A DNA stretch of 64,000 nucleotides from Enterococcus sp. BWB1-3 (GTDB taxonomy: Bacteria > Bacillota > Bacilli > Lactobacillales > Enterococcaceae), in contig NZ_JADOEP010000008.1 of the NCBI RefSeq assembly GCF_016745275.1, forward strand, positions 62,001-126,000. The letters are read 5' to 3'. Positions 27,212 through 35,532 of this stretch are shown piece by piece. Below the pieces are notes generated by a model. That model saw only the letters and a list, made by a program, of their open reading frames with translations, searched no databases and was not told the DNA's origin. Each line of letters begins with the position of its first letter. Position 1 is the stretch's first letter. Position numbers and translations under genes: made by a program.

Positions 27212-29218
27212 TTAATAATCTATGGTTCCCACATAATCAAATGTTCTTGAAATGATCTGTGCAGCTTCTTTATCCGACGTATTTACCGGCATAACGATGA
27301 CTACCTGACCATCCTCTGCAGCTTCAGCTTCAGCAAATGTATTAACTACCTCAACAGGAATTGCTGCACTCGTCATTTTTGTTTCTAAACTTGTTGCATC
27401 TTTTTTATTGAAAGGCTGAATAATCAGCTTACCGTTTAACTGACTTCTGCTGACACTGTACTCAATAAAGCTTGTATCAAACAACGCCAAGTCAGGCAAT
27501 GTCTTTAAAGATAAATAAGAATCTTTTTGAATATCCAGATTGAACGGCTCAATGCCTGTATAATCGAGCTCCATCACCGCACCGTTTTTTAAACTGATAC
27601 TATTCCAGAAATCCTTATCCTTGTAATATCCGTTAAAAGAGGAAGCTGAATCATTTTCTGTCAACGCTTGCCGCCGTTCCGTTTTTGGCGAATCGATAAA
27701 GCTTTGACCACTGACAATCATCTTGGTTGCTGAACCATCCAGTGTAACTTTTGAAGGTGTATTGGGATGGGTAAAAGTTGCTTCCTCCTGAAAATAGGAA
27801 AAACCATCTTCACCTGTTTCACTTGACAGCATTGCATTCGTCAACATAAAATTACCCGCAACCACAATTGTTCGAGTATCTCCCGATTCCGAATGGAGGG
27901 AGCTGTTTTCATTTATCGGTCCTGCAAACAAACTGGAACTGGCAACAACCATTGAACCTTTTAAAAACTCCGTCCACAAATTGTCTTTGGGATTTTTCCT
28001 GCCCGCCTCCACAGAATAGTTGGCAAAAGAAAAATTTTCTGCTCCGGCAACTTTATTCACTATCAAATTCCCTTTTGAAAAAAGTACTCCTTCAGAAGAA
28101 ACGTTAGCCTTTTTTACTGTATTTGTATTGTTTATCAGCAGATTACTTGTAGTAAACTGACCTGATTCCAAAATAAATCTGGACTGCTCCTTAGGAAAGT
28201 CAATATATGTCCCAATCTTTGCAACAACCTGATCAACCTGCAGATAATTCAAAAGAGAAGCAGAGGGATTCGCTGCATTACTTAAAACAAGTAAATTATC
28301 TGTCTGAAGCTGACCTCCCCCAATCCCTTTAAGGGTTACACCGTTTTCCAGAAATAAAGACCCTGAAAAACCAAGCTGTCCAATCGTTTTATCCCCTGTT
28401 GAAAAATCCAAGAAAAGTCCATCACGAATATCCTGTATCTGTCCGTTCATTTCGCCAAACTGAAAGCTGGAATAGTTATTATAGGAAGTATAATCAAAGT
28501 ACTGAACATCTGCTTGGTAACGATAAATTCGATCAACTTTTCGCATCCATTCATCGGCTGAAATTGTTTGGGCACTGTTGGGCAGATAATAGGAATAAAA
28601 TACGTTGCGCCATACATCCAATGCAACAATTTCCTCATTTACCTCTACTTCATCCCACTGTATTTCATAAATATACTCACATTGAGCGGAAGCAGTTGTT
28701 ACCGTCCCCTTCCTGTTTTCAGTGACCTCAACACTGATCGGAAAAGTCAGCTCAACATTTGTCACTTTCGCAAGATCAGTGGAGGACTGCTTCCAGCCGT
28801 AACTCCCTATATCCGTATCAAGTACATAGGGCAGAATCTTTCTGGCACTAAGATCACTGTTTTTAAACGTTGTACGGTAAGAAAACTGCTGTCCGCTGCC
28901 GAGCCCCTCATCTGAAAGTTCAAAATCACCAATCCAGCCGTTCACAAGATTTCTCAGAACTATTTCGTCTGTTCCAAAGCTGCTACCCGCTTCAAGTTCA
29001 GAAAGTTCAAGCTCTAATTTCTTTTTGATCTGGCTGCTGGCTTCCTGCAAAGCATATTCTTCAACATCCTTTGCCTTTTTCAAGCTGTCTACTCTTTCCA
29101 TCTGAAAAAATACGGTTCTTGCCAAAATGAAAATGCCGCCGACAATCATACTGATCAGTAAAACTGCTCCAAGTGTATAGAGCAGTGCATAGCCCGCTTC
29201 ATCTTTACCATCTTCCAT
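27212..29218 (-). CDS. Large PilX/GspK-like minor pilin, possible tip protein
   Basis: 668 aa from ATG 29218, 9 bases after GGAGG; a longer ORF to 29251 has no ribosome site. The start overlaps the preceding pilin gene by 14 bases. The N-terminus DEAGYALLYTLGAVLLI is a prepilin-like helix cleaved after Gly, but lacks Glu at position 5, as in GspK/PilX tip pilins. A long extracellular part (about 60-668) has a beta-helix-like Asn/Ser/Leu-rich stretch (about 270-520: LLINNTN, SEGVLFSKGNLIV, MVVASSSLFAGPI). At four times a normal pilin it is a good candidate for a tip-located adhesive minor pilin. Function is inferred. Confidence 0.75.
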   Translation of the reverse strand: MEDGKDEAGYALLYTLGAVLLISMIVGGIFILARTVFFQMERVDSLKKAKDVEEYALQEASSQIKKKLELELSELEAGSSFGTDEIVLRNLVNGWIGDFELSDEGLGSGQQFSYRTTFKNSDLSARKILPYVLDTDIGSYGWKQSSTDLAKVTNVELTFPISVEVTENRKGTVTTASAQCEYIYEIQWDEVEVNEEIVALDVWRNVFYSYYLPNSAQTISADEWMRKVDRIYRYQADVQYFDYTSYNNYSSFQFGEMNGQIQDIRDGLFLDFSTGDKTIGQLGFSGSLFLENGVTLKGIGGGQLQTDNLLVLSNAANPSASLLNYLQVDQVVAKIGTYIDFPKEQSRFILESGQFTTSNLLINNTNTVKKANVSSEGVLFSKGNLIVNKVAGAENFSFANYSVEAGRKNPKDNLWTEFLKGSMVVASSSLFAGPINENSSLHSESGDTRTIVVAGNFMLTNAMLSSETGEDGFSYFQEEATFTHPNTPSKVTLDGSATKMIVSGQSFIDSPKTERRQALTENDSASSFNGYYKDKDFWNSISLKNGAVMELDYTGIEPFNLDIQKDSYLSLKTLPDLALFDTSFIEYSVSRSQLNGKLIIQPFNKKDATSLETKMTSAAIPVEVVNTFAEAEAAEDGQVVIVMPVNTSDKEAAQIISRTFDYVGTIDY

Positions 29219-29891
29219 TTCCAGGAACCTCCCCGCTCGCTTTCTCATCATCTCTATAGGTCAGTACAAATTTCCTGCTGTAGACAATAGAAGCTTCATT
29301 TTCAGCCAACAGCTGTTCAAGCGCCCATAATCCTGCAGAGCTGTCGTAATAATCGCTGAATTCAATCTCTTCTTTATAAAAAAGAATGACTCCGCTGGTT
29401 TGAATACTGAATGTATCCCGGTAGTTGGGTGTTGCGTAAATAGTCTTTGTAACTTCATTTTCATTTTTTTGCTGAATCAGTTTAATCTTGATATTCTGAT
29501 CCTTTACATGATAACTGCTGGCTCGCTGATTGGAGGTATCTAAAATATCTGAAATGTATAAAGGATTGTCTCCCTGGTCAATCGACAGAAGCTCACTCAT
29601 TTTATCTGCAGCAAGTATTTTGACAATATGCGCCTCTGACCAGTCGCTGTTAAACTTTCCACGATACCCTGCATCTTTATAAATATTTTCAATTTTACTG
29701 ATTCCTTCCATTTGAGCAACCAGATTATTAGCTGTCTGCTGCAGCTCCAATTGTTGTCCCTGCAATACAGAAGCTCTGAAAATACTGAATAATATAGCGG
29801 AAAATAAGAAAGAAGCCAGCCCAAAAATGGTAATTGCTCCAATTAATTCAAACATTGAAAGTCCATTTTCATCCTGCAACAGCTTCCTCAC
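29205..29891 (-). CDS. Minor type IV pilin-like protein
   Basis: 228 aa from GTG 29891, 5-6 bases after AGGAGGG; the longer TTG-started frame includes this ribosome site and is rejected. The leader MRKLLQDENG is followed by LSMFELIGAITIFGLASFLFSAIL, with cleavage after Gly and Glu at mature position 5. This is a proper prepilin signal. The globular part is lysine and tyrosine-rich with no recognisable subfamily; a PilW/GspJ-like role is plausible from its place next to the GspK-like protein. It begins 10 bases after the previous minor pilin gene. Confidence 0.8.
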   Translation of the reverse strand: MRKLLQDENGLSMFELIGAITIFGLASFLFSAILFSIFRASVLQGQQLELQQTANNLVAQMEGISKIENIYKDAGYRGKFNSDWSEAHIVKILAADKMSELLSIDQGDNPLYISDILDTSNQRASSYHVKDQNIKIKLIQQKNENEVTKTIYATPNYRDTFSIQTSGVILFYKEEIEFSDYYDSSAGLWALEQLLAENEASIVYSRKFVLTYRDDEKASGEVPGNGRW

Positions 29892-29901
29892 TATATCCCT
29901 C

Positions 29902-30603
29902 CTATGATTCAACAACCCAGTTCACGTAAGTTTCCGTTAACAAGCTGCCATTTTGTTTGTCATAAATTAAAATATTCAAGCTTACACCATCTGTCCGCGG
30001 ATTGTATTCGGAAACCCCAACCTTGTGATTCACAACAACTCTCACTAAAAAATCAGTTTCTTCATTAAAACGATCAACATATTGACCAATGTATAATTGA
30101 TTCCCATCCGTTCTTAGTGATTCCGGCAAAAAATCTGCATCCGTCAAATGATACTTAAGCTTTTGGATAAAGGTTCCCCGCTCATCATCACTCAACGGCA
30201 CTTCAATCTCTCCATACTTGCCCTTACCTGTCAGCATATCTCTTTGAATGCCGGAGTTATCCAGAATCAAATGATTCCTTCTAGCTATCTGTCCCTCGTC
30301 AAGCGACGCTTTGAATTCAATAAAAACAAATGAATTTAAGTTGGCAATATCCTGCAGCTGTGATTTATAAAGCAGCCATTCTTTAATGTCTTCACGAACA
30401 AAGATTGCTTCTTCTTTTCGTTTATTGAGCTTAATTGCCTGATTATTTTGATAAATCATTGATGCCAGAAACAAGAACGAAGTCCCCAACAAAACAATGG
30501 CAATCAGTATTTCCAGTAATGAAAAACCTCGTTCATCCAGCTGTCTGTTCTTTATGATCTCTGTCACAGCTGTTTTAACCCGCCCCTCTTTATTTTTCTT
30601 CAT
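29902..30603 (-). CDS. Minor type IV pilin-like protein (PilV/GspI-like)
   Basis: 233 aa. A 27-residue basic leader ends RQLDERG, followed by FSLLEILIAIVLLGTSFLFLASMIY with Phe1 and Glu5, a canonical class III signal. The longest leader of the pilins here. The rest is an alpha/beta globular domain with no cysteine. It is the first of three consecutive minor pilins, an order (V/W/X- or I/J/K-like) that in other systems forms the priming tip complex. The ribosome site before ATG 30603 is weak, which would suit a low-abundance component. Confidence 0.8.
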   Translation of the reverse strand: MKKNKEGRVKTAVTEIIKNRQLDERGFSLLEILIAIVLLGTSFLFLASMIYQNNQAIKLNKRKEEAIFVREDIKEWLLYKSQLQDIANLNSFVFIEFKASLDEGQIARRNHLILDNSGIQRDMLTGKGKYGEIEVPLSDDERGTFIQKLKYHLTDADFLPESLRTDGNQLYIGQYVDRFNEETDFLVRVVVNHKVGVSEYNPRTDGVSLNILIYDKQNGSLLTETYVNWVVES

Positions 30604-30659
30604 GATGAGCCATCTCGATTTTCCAGTTTTTTCGCAAACTATTCAGCACCGTTTCAATT

Positions 30660-31952
30660 CTATTCCTCATCGACTTCTGAACTCTCTGAAAAGGTATCAT
30701 CAACTGTAGATGAAACGACTTGACTACCCATAATTTCTCTGGCAGGTTGTTTGAAAACAGACATTTTTTCTTCCGTCCAGTTTTTAAAAATGTAGGTTGT
30801 GGTCTGTGAAGGATCGGTCTCTTGACTGTTGCTAAAGCCAAATTTATAGGCAGCTTTCACTTTTTCTACAATCTCAATTGCTCTTGAATCAAGCTCAGTA
30901 TCTGTTATCTGCTTTGCCTTCTCAGAAGGCTTGCTTTTCTTTTTCTCTATAACATTGCCATCAAAGGTTGTTAAATCATAGGCTTCAATCAATGCATTCA
31001 ATTTGTTTCCATATTGTGTATCTGTTGCATATCTGCCGGTTAAAAAAGCCGTCACATCTCGATAACTTTCAGTATTGGATTTCCACGTTTTACTGTAGAA
31101 ATTCTTATTGCCGTCAATACCGTTTTTCAACAATTTCGCGTAATCTTCCAATGACTCTTTGTAGCTAGGATATTTTCTAAAGCTGGCAGTTATAGTAAAC
31201 AAGCTCCCGTCTCCTGCATCTTCCTGAGTGAGGAAGCTGACACTTTTTCCGTCATACGCACCTTTGACACCAAATAAATTATAATTAGGTGCCTGAGAAA
31301 GACTGCTTCCGCCAGAACCTGTTTCTAAAATTGCCTGACTAATCATTACCGAAGCGTATAAGTCATTGTTCCATGCAATTTCCTGTGCAAATGAGCTGAT
31401 CGAATCAATAAACTCGCCTGTGCTCTGATTTTTTACAACTGAAAACTCATAATTTGCCTCCACCTCTTCTGTTACAGCACTTCCTGGAAGAGACTCAGCT
31501 GCTTCCTCCTCCATTTGTTCCGCTGCCTCTGTTTGTGAGGTTTCTTTTCTGTTGGACTCTGTTGTTTGACTGGCAGAGCTTTCAGTAACAGAAGAATCTT
31601 CAGTGACCGAAGAGGTTGTAGTAGCTATCTCTTCTTGGCTTTCTCTAGACGGCTCTTCCATACTTGAAGATGCTGTGCTTTCATATGTTGTATCTGTTAC
31701 ATCTGTTGATTCTGTTGTATCTGTTGAAAATTCTAATGCTTCCAACCTGCTGTCTGTTGTTTCCTCTATATCTAAAACTGATAATTCAGCAGTATTCAAA
31801 TCTGTTGATTCCATTCTTTCTGTCTCTTCTGTACTTTCAGATGTCTGGTTCTGCTCCTGTGCCAAAATTCTGCCGGGTACATTTTTTACACCCAAAAACA
31901 GCAACCCTGCACAAATCGTCAGAGCAGTGAAATAATTCAATTTTTTATTCAT
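30660..31952 (-). CDS. GH73 peptidoglycan hydrolase (N-acetylglucosaminidase)
   Basis: 430 aa. An N-terminal hydrophobic signal/anchor (about 8-30) is followed by a 140-residue Ser/Thr/Glu linker (about 35-165), then a glucosaminidase domain (about 175-325). The domain contains ASVMISQAILETGSGGS with the catalytic Glu, YNLFGVKGAYDG, FRKYPSYKESLEDYA and YATDTQYGNKL. GH73 enzymes cleave peptidoglycan glycan chains. A further 100-residue tail with no known fold ends in acidic DDTFSESSEVDEE. Its place immediately before the pilin genes suggests it opens the thick wall for the pilus. It overlaps the upstream small membrane gene by 8 bases. Confidence 0.88.
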   Translation of the reverse strand: MNKKLNYFTALTICAGLLFLGVKNVPGRILAQEQNQTSESTEETERMESTDLNTAELSVLDIEETTDSRLEALEFSTDTTESTDVTDTTYESTASSSMEEPSRESQEEIATTTSSVTEDSSVTESSASQTTESNRKETSQTEAAEQMEEEAAESLPGSAVTEEVEANYEFSVVKNQSTGEFIDSISSFAQEIAWNNDLYASVMISQAILETGSGGSSLSQAPNYNLFGVKGAYDGKSVSFLTQEDAGDGSLFTITASFRKYPSYKESLEDYAKLLKNGIDGNKNFYSKTWKSNTESYRDVTAFLTGRYATDTQYGNKLNALIEAYDLTTFDGNVIEKKKSKPSEKAKQITDTELDSRAIEIVEKVKAAYKFGFSNSQETDPSQTTTYIFKNWTEEKMSVFKQPAREIMGSQVVSSTVDDTFSESSEVDEE

Positions 31953-32250
31953 AAAATTGTGTATCCTCCCTCAATTGCTGCAACTTTTCTTTACTTATCC
32001 GTACACGGGCTGCTTCTTCTTCCTTCCATAAAAATCTTTGATAGTGACAGGCATTTATTCGAAAAAAAGTGGTTAGCATAATCAGCAGAACCATCAAAAT
32101 TAAATGAGCCAATGTCACTTTTTCCTGAAAGTCAGTAAAATAGCAAAAATAAAATACGATAGAAAAAACAGTCAGTAATACCAGCGAAGCAACATAGTGC
32201 AGCCAGAATAATAGCGTGTATTGTTTTATCTGAATGTTACGTCTGTACAT
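31945..32250 (-). CDS. Small two-helix membrane protein of the pilus locus
   Basis: 101 aa from ATG 32250, about 9 bases after GGAGG; the upstream start at 32274 precedes that ribosome site. Two membrane helices are seen at about 14-40 (LLFWLHYVASLVLLTVFSIVFYFCYF) and 48-68 (LILMVLLIMLTTFF), then a cytoplasmic charged helix (WKEEEAARVRISKEKLQQLRED). It overlaps the GH73 gene by 8 bases, so it is cotranslated with it. The family is unknown. It may help place or control the hydrolase. Confidence 0.65.
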   Translation of the reverse strand: MYRRNIQIKQYTLLFWLHYVASLVLLTVFSIVFYFCYFTDFQEKVTLAHLILMVLLIMLTTFFRINACHYQRFLWKEEEAARVRISKEKLQQLREDTQFYE

Positions 32251-32475
32251 GTAAACAGACCTCCTCTCATTCACGGCTGCAACACTTTCAGCTTATTTAA
32301 ATCAGAAGGTTAGAAAAAACTTTCATCTATCAACTATTGTTTATTGTCAGAATTTTCAAATAATTAACCCGAAAAAACATCTGATTTTAACAATTACCCT
32401 TACTAAAAAATAGTTTTCCATTTTTTAACATTCAACTACTTTCGTATGCAACAACAACTGCACACCTTCAATCAA

Positions 32476-33174
32476 TTAAATACTGAATTCCGGATTTAAC
32501 ATATAGCCTTTCAAACGGATCGTTCGAATAAATTCTGAACAGCCGGTATGATCTTCGACTTTTTTTCTTAAATAAAAAATTAAATTTGCAATGCGCATTT
32601 TGTAATCTTCTACTCCATTTTCTTTCCAAAGAATTTTATTTAGTTCCTCATAGCCAAACACTTTTCCGTGTTCACTATGCAAAGCATCCACTAAACGATA
32701 TTCCAATCTGGTCAAACCAATTTCAATTCGGTCATCAATCATCATACTTTGACTGTGATTACGCAATTCTACTATTTGTTTAGCATTTTTTAGAGACTTT
32801 TCATCCTCACTCTTGACTTTGCAATGATTCACAGTATTTGCCAAAACTAGTTGGAATTCTGTCGGTGTACATGGTTTCTGAATTGTTCCATTTGCACCGA
32901 GCTGAAGATAAACCAGCCGATTAACATCAGATATTTTTTTTGAAACAACCCATATAAACGAATGCTTTTTATCTTTAATCTGTAAAATTAAATTACAGAC
33001 CATTCCAACAAATTGTTCTTCTTCAGCATATATAACTACTGCATCAGTCTCCTTTGCCGTGAACAGTAAATCTTCTGAATCCATAAAAACAATCTCATGC
33101 TGCGCTTCTGCCAAGGCTCCGATATAGGATTCATCTAATTCTCCAGAAACATTTATTATTCCAACTGTGCACAT
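32476..33174 (-). CDS. OmpR-type winged-helix regulator with degenerate receiver
   Basis: 232 aa from ATG 33174, 7 bases after GGGGG. The winged helix occupies the C-terminal 85 residues (LTRLEYRLVDAL, YEELNKILW, ANLIFYLRKKV, IRTIRLKGYML). The receiver-like N-terminus lacks the phosphoacceptor Asp; the matching position reads AVVIYAEEE. It is a paralogue of the regulator heading the WxL operon. No histidine kinase lies nearby. A 225-base gap downstream, before the small membrane gene, may hold its target promoter. It probably regulates the pilus locus without phosphorylation. Confidence 0.8.
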   Translation of the reverse strand: MCTVGIINVSGELDESYIGALAEAQHEIVFMDSEDLLFTAKETDAVVIYAEEEQFVGMVCNLILQIKDKKHSFIWVVSKKISDVNRLVYLQLGANGTIQKPCTPTEFQLVLANTVNHCKVKSEDEKSLKNAKQIVELRNHSQSMMIDDRIEIGLTRLEYRLVDALHSEHGKVFGYEELNKILWKENGVEDYKMRIANLIFYLRKKVEDHTGCSEFIRTIRLKGYMLNPEFSI

Positions 33175-33234
33175 TTTAATTCCCCCTGTATATGTACTCA
33201 AACACCTAATGCTACCATCGAATATAAGAACAAA

Positions 33235-34392
33235 TCATTTCACCTGATAGCTGTTAATAGGTTGACAATCGTAGATTAATTTTCTTAAAAAGTAATTTTC
33301 TCCCTGTAATAAATCAAAATAGGCAGCCTTATTCTTCAAACTAATGTAGTCTGCTTTCATTAGTTTAACAAAAGGCTTACGAAACCATGGATAGAGATTA
33401 ATTACGGTATTTTCTTCAATCTCTCTGCACTTATTCATCGTTAAAAATACATCACTATCCAAAATTGTCGATTTGATCTCCTCCACCTGATTTTTATACT
33501 TGTAGTTTGGAGTTTTTCCAACTGTTTTTTCTGATTGCATAGTTAGCTCTCTATTCTGCTTCCAAATTTTTTCTAAATATTTGGCTTTTTGCATTAAATA
33601 AGAGTATTCCCGAAAAGCAATATGTAAATATTCTTTATCCTCATCAGTTTCTTTTGAAGAGTTTAACTGACGGATGCCGCTATATATTGCAGCCCGCTCC
33701 ATTTCTTCAATCAGAATCTCCAGCTTCTCATTTGCAATTCGCATCCGTTCTTTCGTATAATTACTTCGTTTAAGCTCTTCCTGATATATCAACAGCTGAT
33801 TTTTCAAGCTGGTCGCTTCTCTGATAAAACAGGTAGCTTCTTCCTGCGGCTCTGAATAAAGTTCATTCTTGCTAATTTCTGTTTCTTGCGATGGGTGTAT
33901 TAAAGATTTAGATAAAATACTTTGTTCAATATCTGAACATAAATTACTAACTGATTCTTTTGGACTATAAAACAGTTGTTGTTGGATACTGTCCTGCAGA
34001 TGAATATCGTAAGTACAGCTAGTTTCACGATACACAACTGGAATAAAATCAACATAATAAATAAATCGATTATTTTTTTTCTTTGTCATTTTACACCTAA
34101 TCCAGGCAAACTGAGGGAGTAAAACAGCTAGGTCTTGCATCAGCTGCTCCCAGTTCAGTTTTCCTGATATTATTGAAAACTCCATATGATGAACAAAGGT
34201 CATTATTTTTAACATAGAATGAAAACGCTGTTTGACTTGATCACATTCATACTTCCCCAATATTTCCCTGTTCAAATGGATTTTTTCACAAACATAACAT
34301 AATTCGTCCAGCTCTTCTCTTTTATAGAGTAGCTCTTCTGTTGACGGGGCTAATGTCGGGTAAATGTTCACTTGCAGCTCTCTTACCTTCAA
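33235..34392 (-). CDS. Protein of unknown function at the head of the pilus locus
   Basis: 385 aa from TTG 34392, about 9 bases after GGAGGGG, overlapping the coiled-coil gene by 71 bases. A GTG at 34371 is an alternative. No signal peptide or membrane helix; probably cytoplasmic. Mostly helical, with LCYVCEKIHLNREILGKYECDQVKQRFHSM-type heptad patterns (here described, not quoted in full) at about 30-65 and a coiled-coil segment at about 190-235. An IRCKMTKKKNNRF strand region lies near 100. No family recognised. Second gene of the operon and tightly coupled to the coiled-coil protein, so the two likely act together. Confidence 0.6.
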   Translation of the reverse strand: MKVRELQVNIYPTLAPSTEELLYKREELDELCYVCEKIHLNREILGKYECDQVKQRFHSMLKIMTFVHHMEFSIISGKLNWEQLMQDLAVLLPQFAWIRCKMTKKKNNRFIYYVDFIPVVYRETSCTYDIHLQDSIQQQLFYSPKESVSNLCSDIEQSILSKSLIHPSQETEISKNELYSEPQEEATCFIREATSLKNQLLIYQEELKRSNYTKERMRIANEKLEILIEEMERAAIYSGIRQLNSSKETDEDKEYLHIAFREYSYLMQKAKYLEKIWKQNRELTMQSEKTVGKTPNYKYKNQVEEIKSTILDSDVFLTMNKCREIEENTVINLYPWFRKPFVKLMKADYISLKNKAAYFDLLQGENYFLRKLIYDCQPINSYQVK

Positions 34393-35275
34393 TGGTAAAG
34401 TCCCCTCCCCGTATTTCCTGCTGACTTAGTTTCTCCGTTCTGATAATCAGCTGGTCAAACAGCTTACCGGATTCATTTTTCATTTCAATCAGCTGTTCCC
34501 GATGTTTCTCTGCCGCCTGTTTAATCAGACGTAACTCCATTGCAGCTTCTGTTAACACTCGTTGTGCTTCACTTTGTGCATTTTCACGAATTTGCTCCGC
34601 TTCCCATTGCGCACGTGTAATTGTTTCTTTTTGTTGTTCTTTTGTTTCAATAATAATATTTGCCAAATCATTTTTGAGTGATTCCTGCTGATGTGTTTTC
34701 CCTTGCAGCTCATGAATTCGCTGCTCCTGCTCGGCTATTTTTCTTTCATAAGACTGTTTGACAGAATCTACCTGCCTATCTTGTGTGCGAACCTGTCTTT
34801 TACGTTCAGACAGCTCATCTTCCAGCATCTCTATGCGATTCTTATACTCTCTTAACACTGCCTCTGACTCGCTGCGAACCTGAGAAATTTCTTCATCTAC
34901 TTGTTTTCTCAGTTCACTTACAGCTGCATCAGAGAGACTTTCTTTTTCAGTCAGTAAATTGGTCACATTATAAAGTTCTTCCTGTTTCACTTCCAACTGA
35001 CCTGTCAATCGTTCCACCGTTTCCTCTAAATGATCAATCTCAAAGCGCAACTCTTCTTCTTCCTGTTTGGAAATGCCAGACTCAGCAACGCTCTGAACTT
35101 CTTTTTCCCGTTGTCTCTTTGTAGAATATTGCGACTGTCTATCATAGCTCTCTTCATCATATTCTTCGTCATCGTATTCTTCATACTCATCCTCGTACTC
35201 GTCCTCATACTCATCTTCATAAACATAGACATCATTATAATCTTGTTCCTCTTTACGCTTACCTAGTCCAAACAT
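34322..35275 (-). CDS. Acidic coiled-coil protein, first gene of the pilus locus
   Basis: 317 aa. The N-terminus MFGLGKRKEEQ is followed by a striking Asp/Glu/Tyr tract at about residues 12-50 built from repeats of EDEY. Residues 70-270 are an almost continuous coiled coil (EELRFEIDHLEETVERL, VRSESEAVLREY, QAAEKHREQLIEMKN). The layout of a short N-terminal patch plus long coiled coil recalls DivIVA-like scaffolds, but the DivIVA membrane-binding motif is not evident. A GGAG lies 12 bases before ATG 35275. As first gene after the invertible segment it would be the first product made when the switch is ON. A polar or septal scaffold for the pilus is a guess. Confidence 0.65.
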   Translation of the reverse strand: MFGLGKRKEEQDYNDVYVYEDEYEDEYEDEYEEYDDEEYDEESYDRQSQYSTKRQREKEVQSVAESGISKQEEEELRFEIDHLEETVERLTGQLEVKQEELYNVTNLLTEKESLSDAAVSELRKQVDEEISQVRSESEAVLREYKNRIEMLEDELSERKRQVRTQDRQVDSVKQSYERKIAEQEQRIHELQGKTHQQESLKNDLANIIIETKEQQKETITRAQWEAEQIRENAQSEAQRVLTEAAMELRLIKQAAEKHREQLIEMKNESGKLFDQLIIRTEKLSQQEIRGGDFTIEGKRAASEHLPDISPVNRRATL

Positions 35276-35444
35276 TTAGTGTCACCGCTCCAATCTTCTA
35301 TCTTTTTTTTTACAACATTTACAAACAACCTTAATTCTTTGCACCTCAGTTAAAACATTATTTCCTACAGCATCAATTTGTTACAGCTCAACTATTTTTT
35401 TCTTTCTTATCCCACTATTTTTTACAAAGTAAATAATTGACAAC

Positions 35445-35471
35445 TTTCTTAATTCAGCTAAAATTGAGAAA
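35445..35471 (+). repeat. Left inverted recombination site
   Basis: 27 bp: left arm TTTCTTAAT, centre TCAGCTAAA, right arm ATTGAGAAA. The right arm is the inverse of the left in 8 of 9 positions, the usual dyad of a tyrosine-recombinase core site. The first 21 bp are identical to the inverted site at 36927-36907. It lies 61 bases beyond the recombinase stop codon and 170 bases upstream of the first pilus gene. Confidence 0.85.
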
Positions 35472-35532
35472 ATTCTTTCTAATTCCAATAGTAATGCGGG
35501 ATTAAAAAAAATATGACCATTTTTCTGACGTG

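Noticed and set aside
35400-35444. TTGTCA next to the left site as a fixed pilus promoter
   Set aside because: No acceptable -10 box occurs 16-18 bases downstream (AAATAG is the best), so it was not called.
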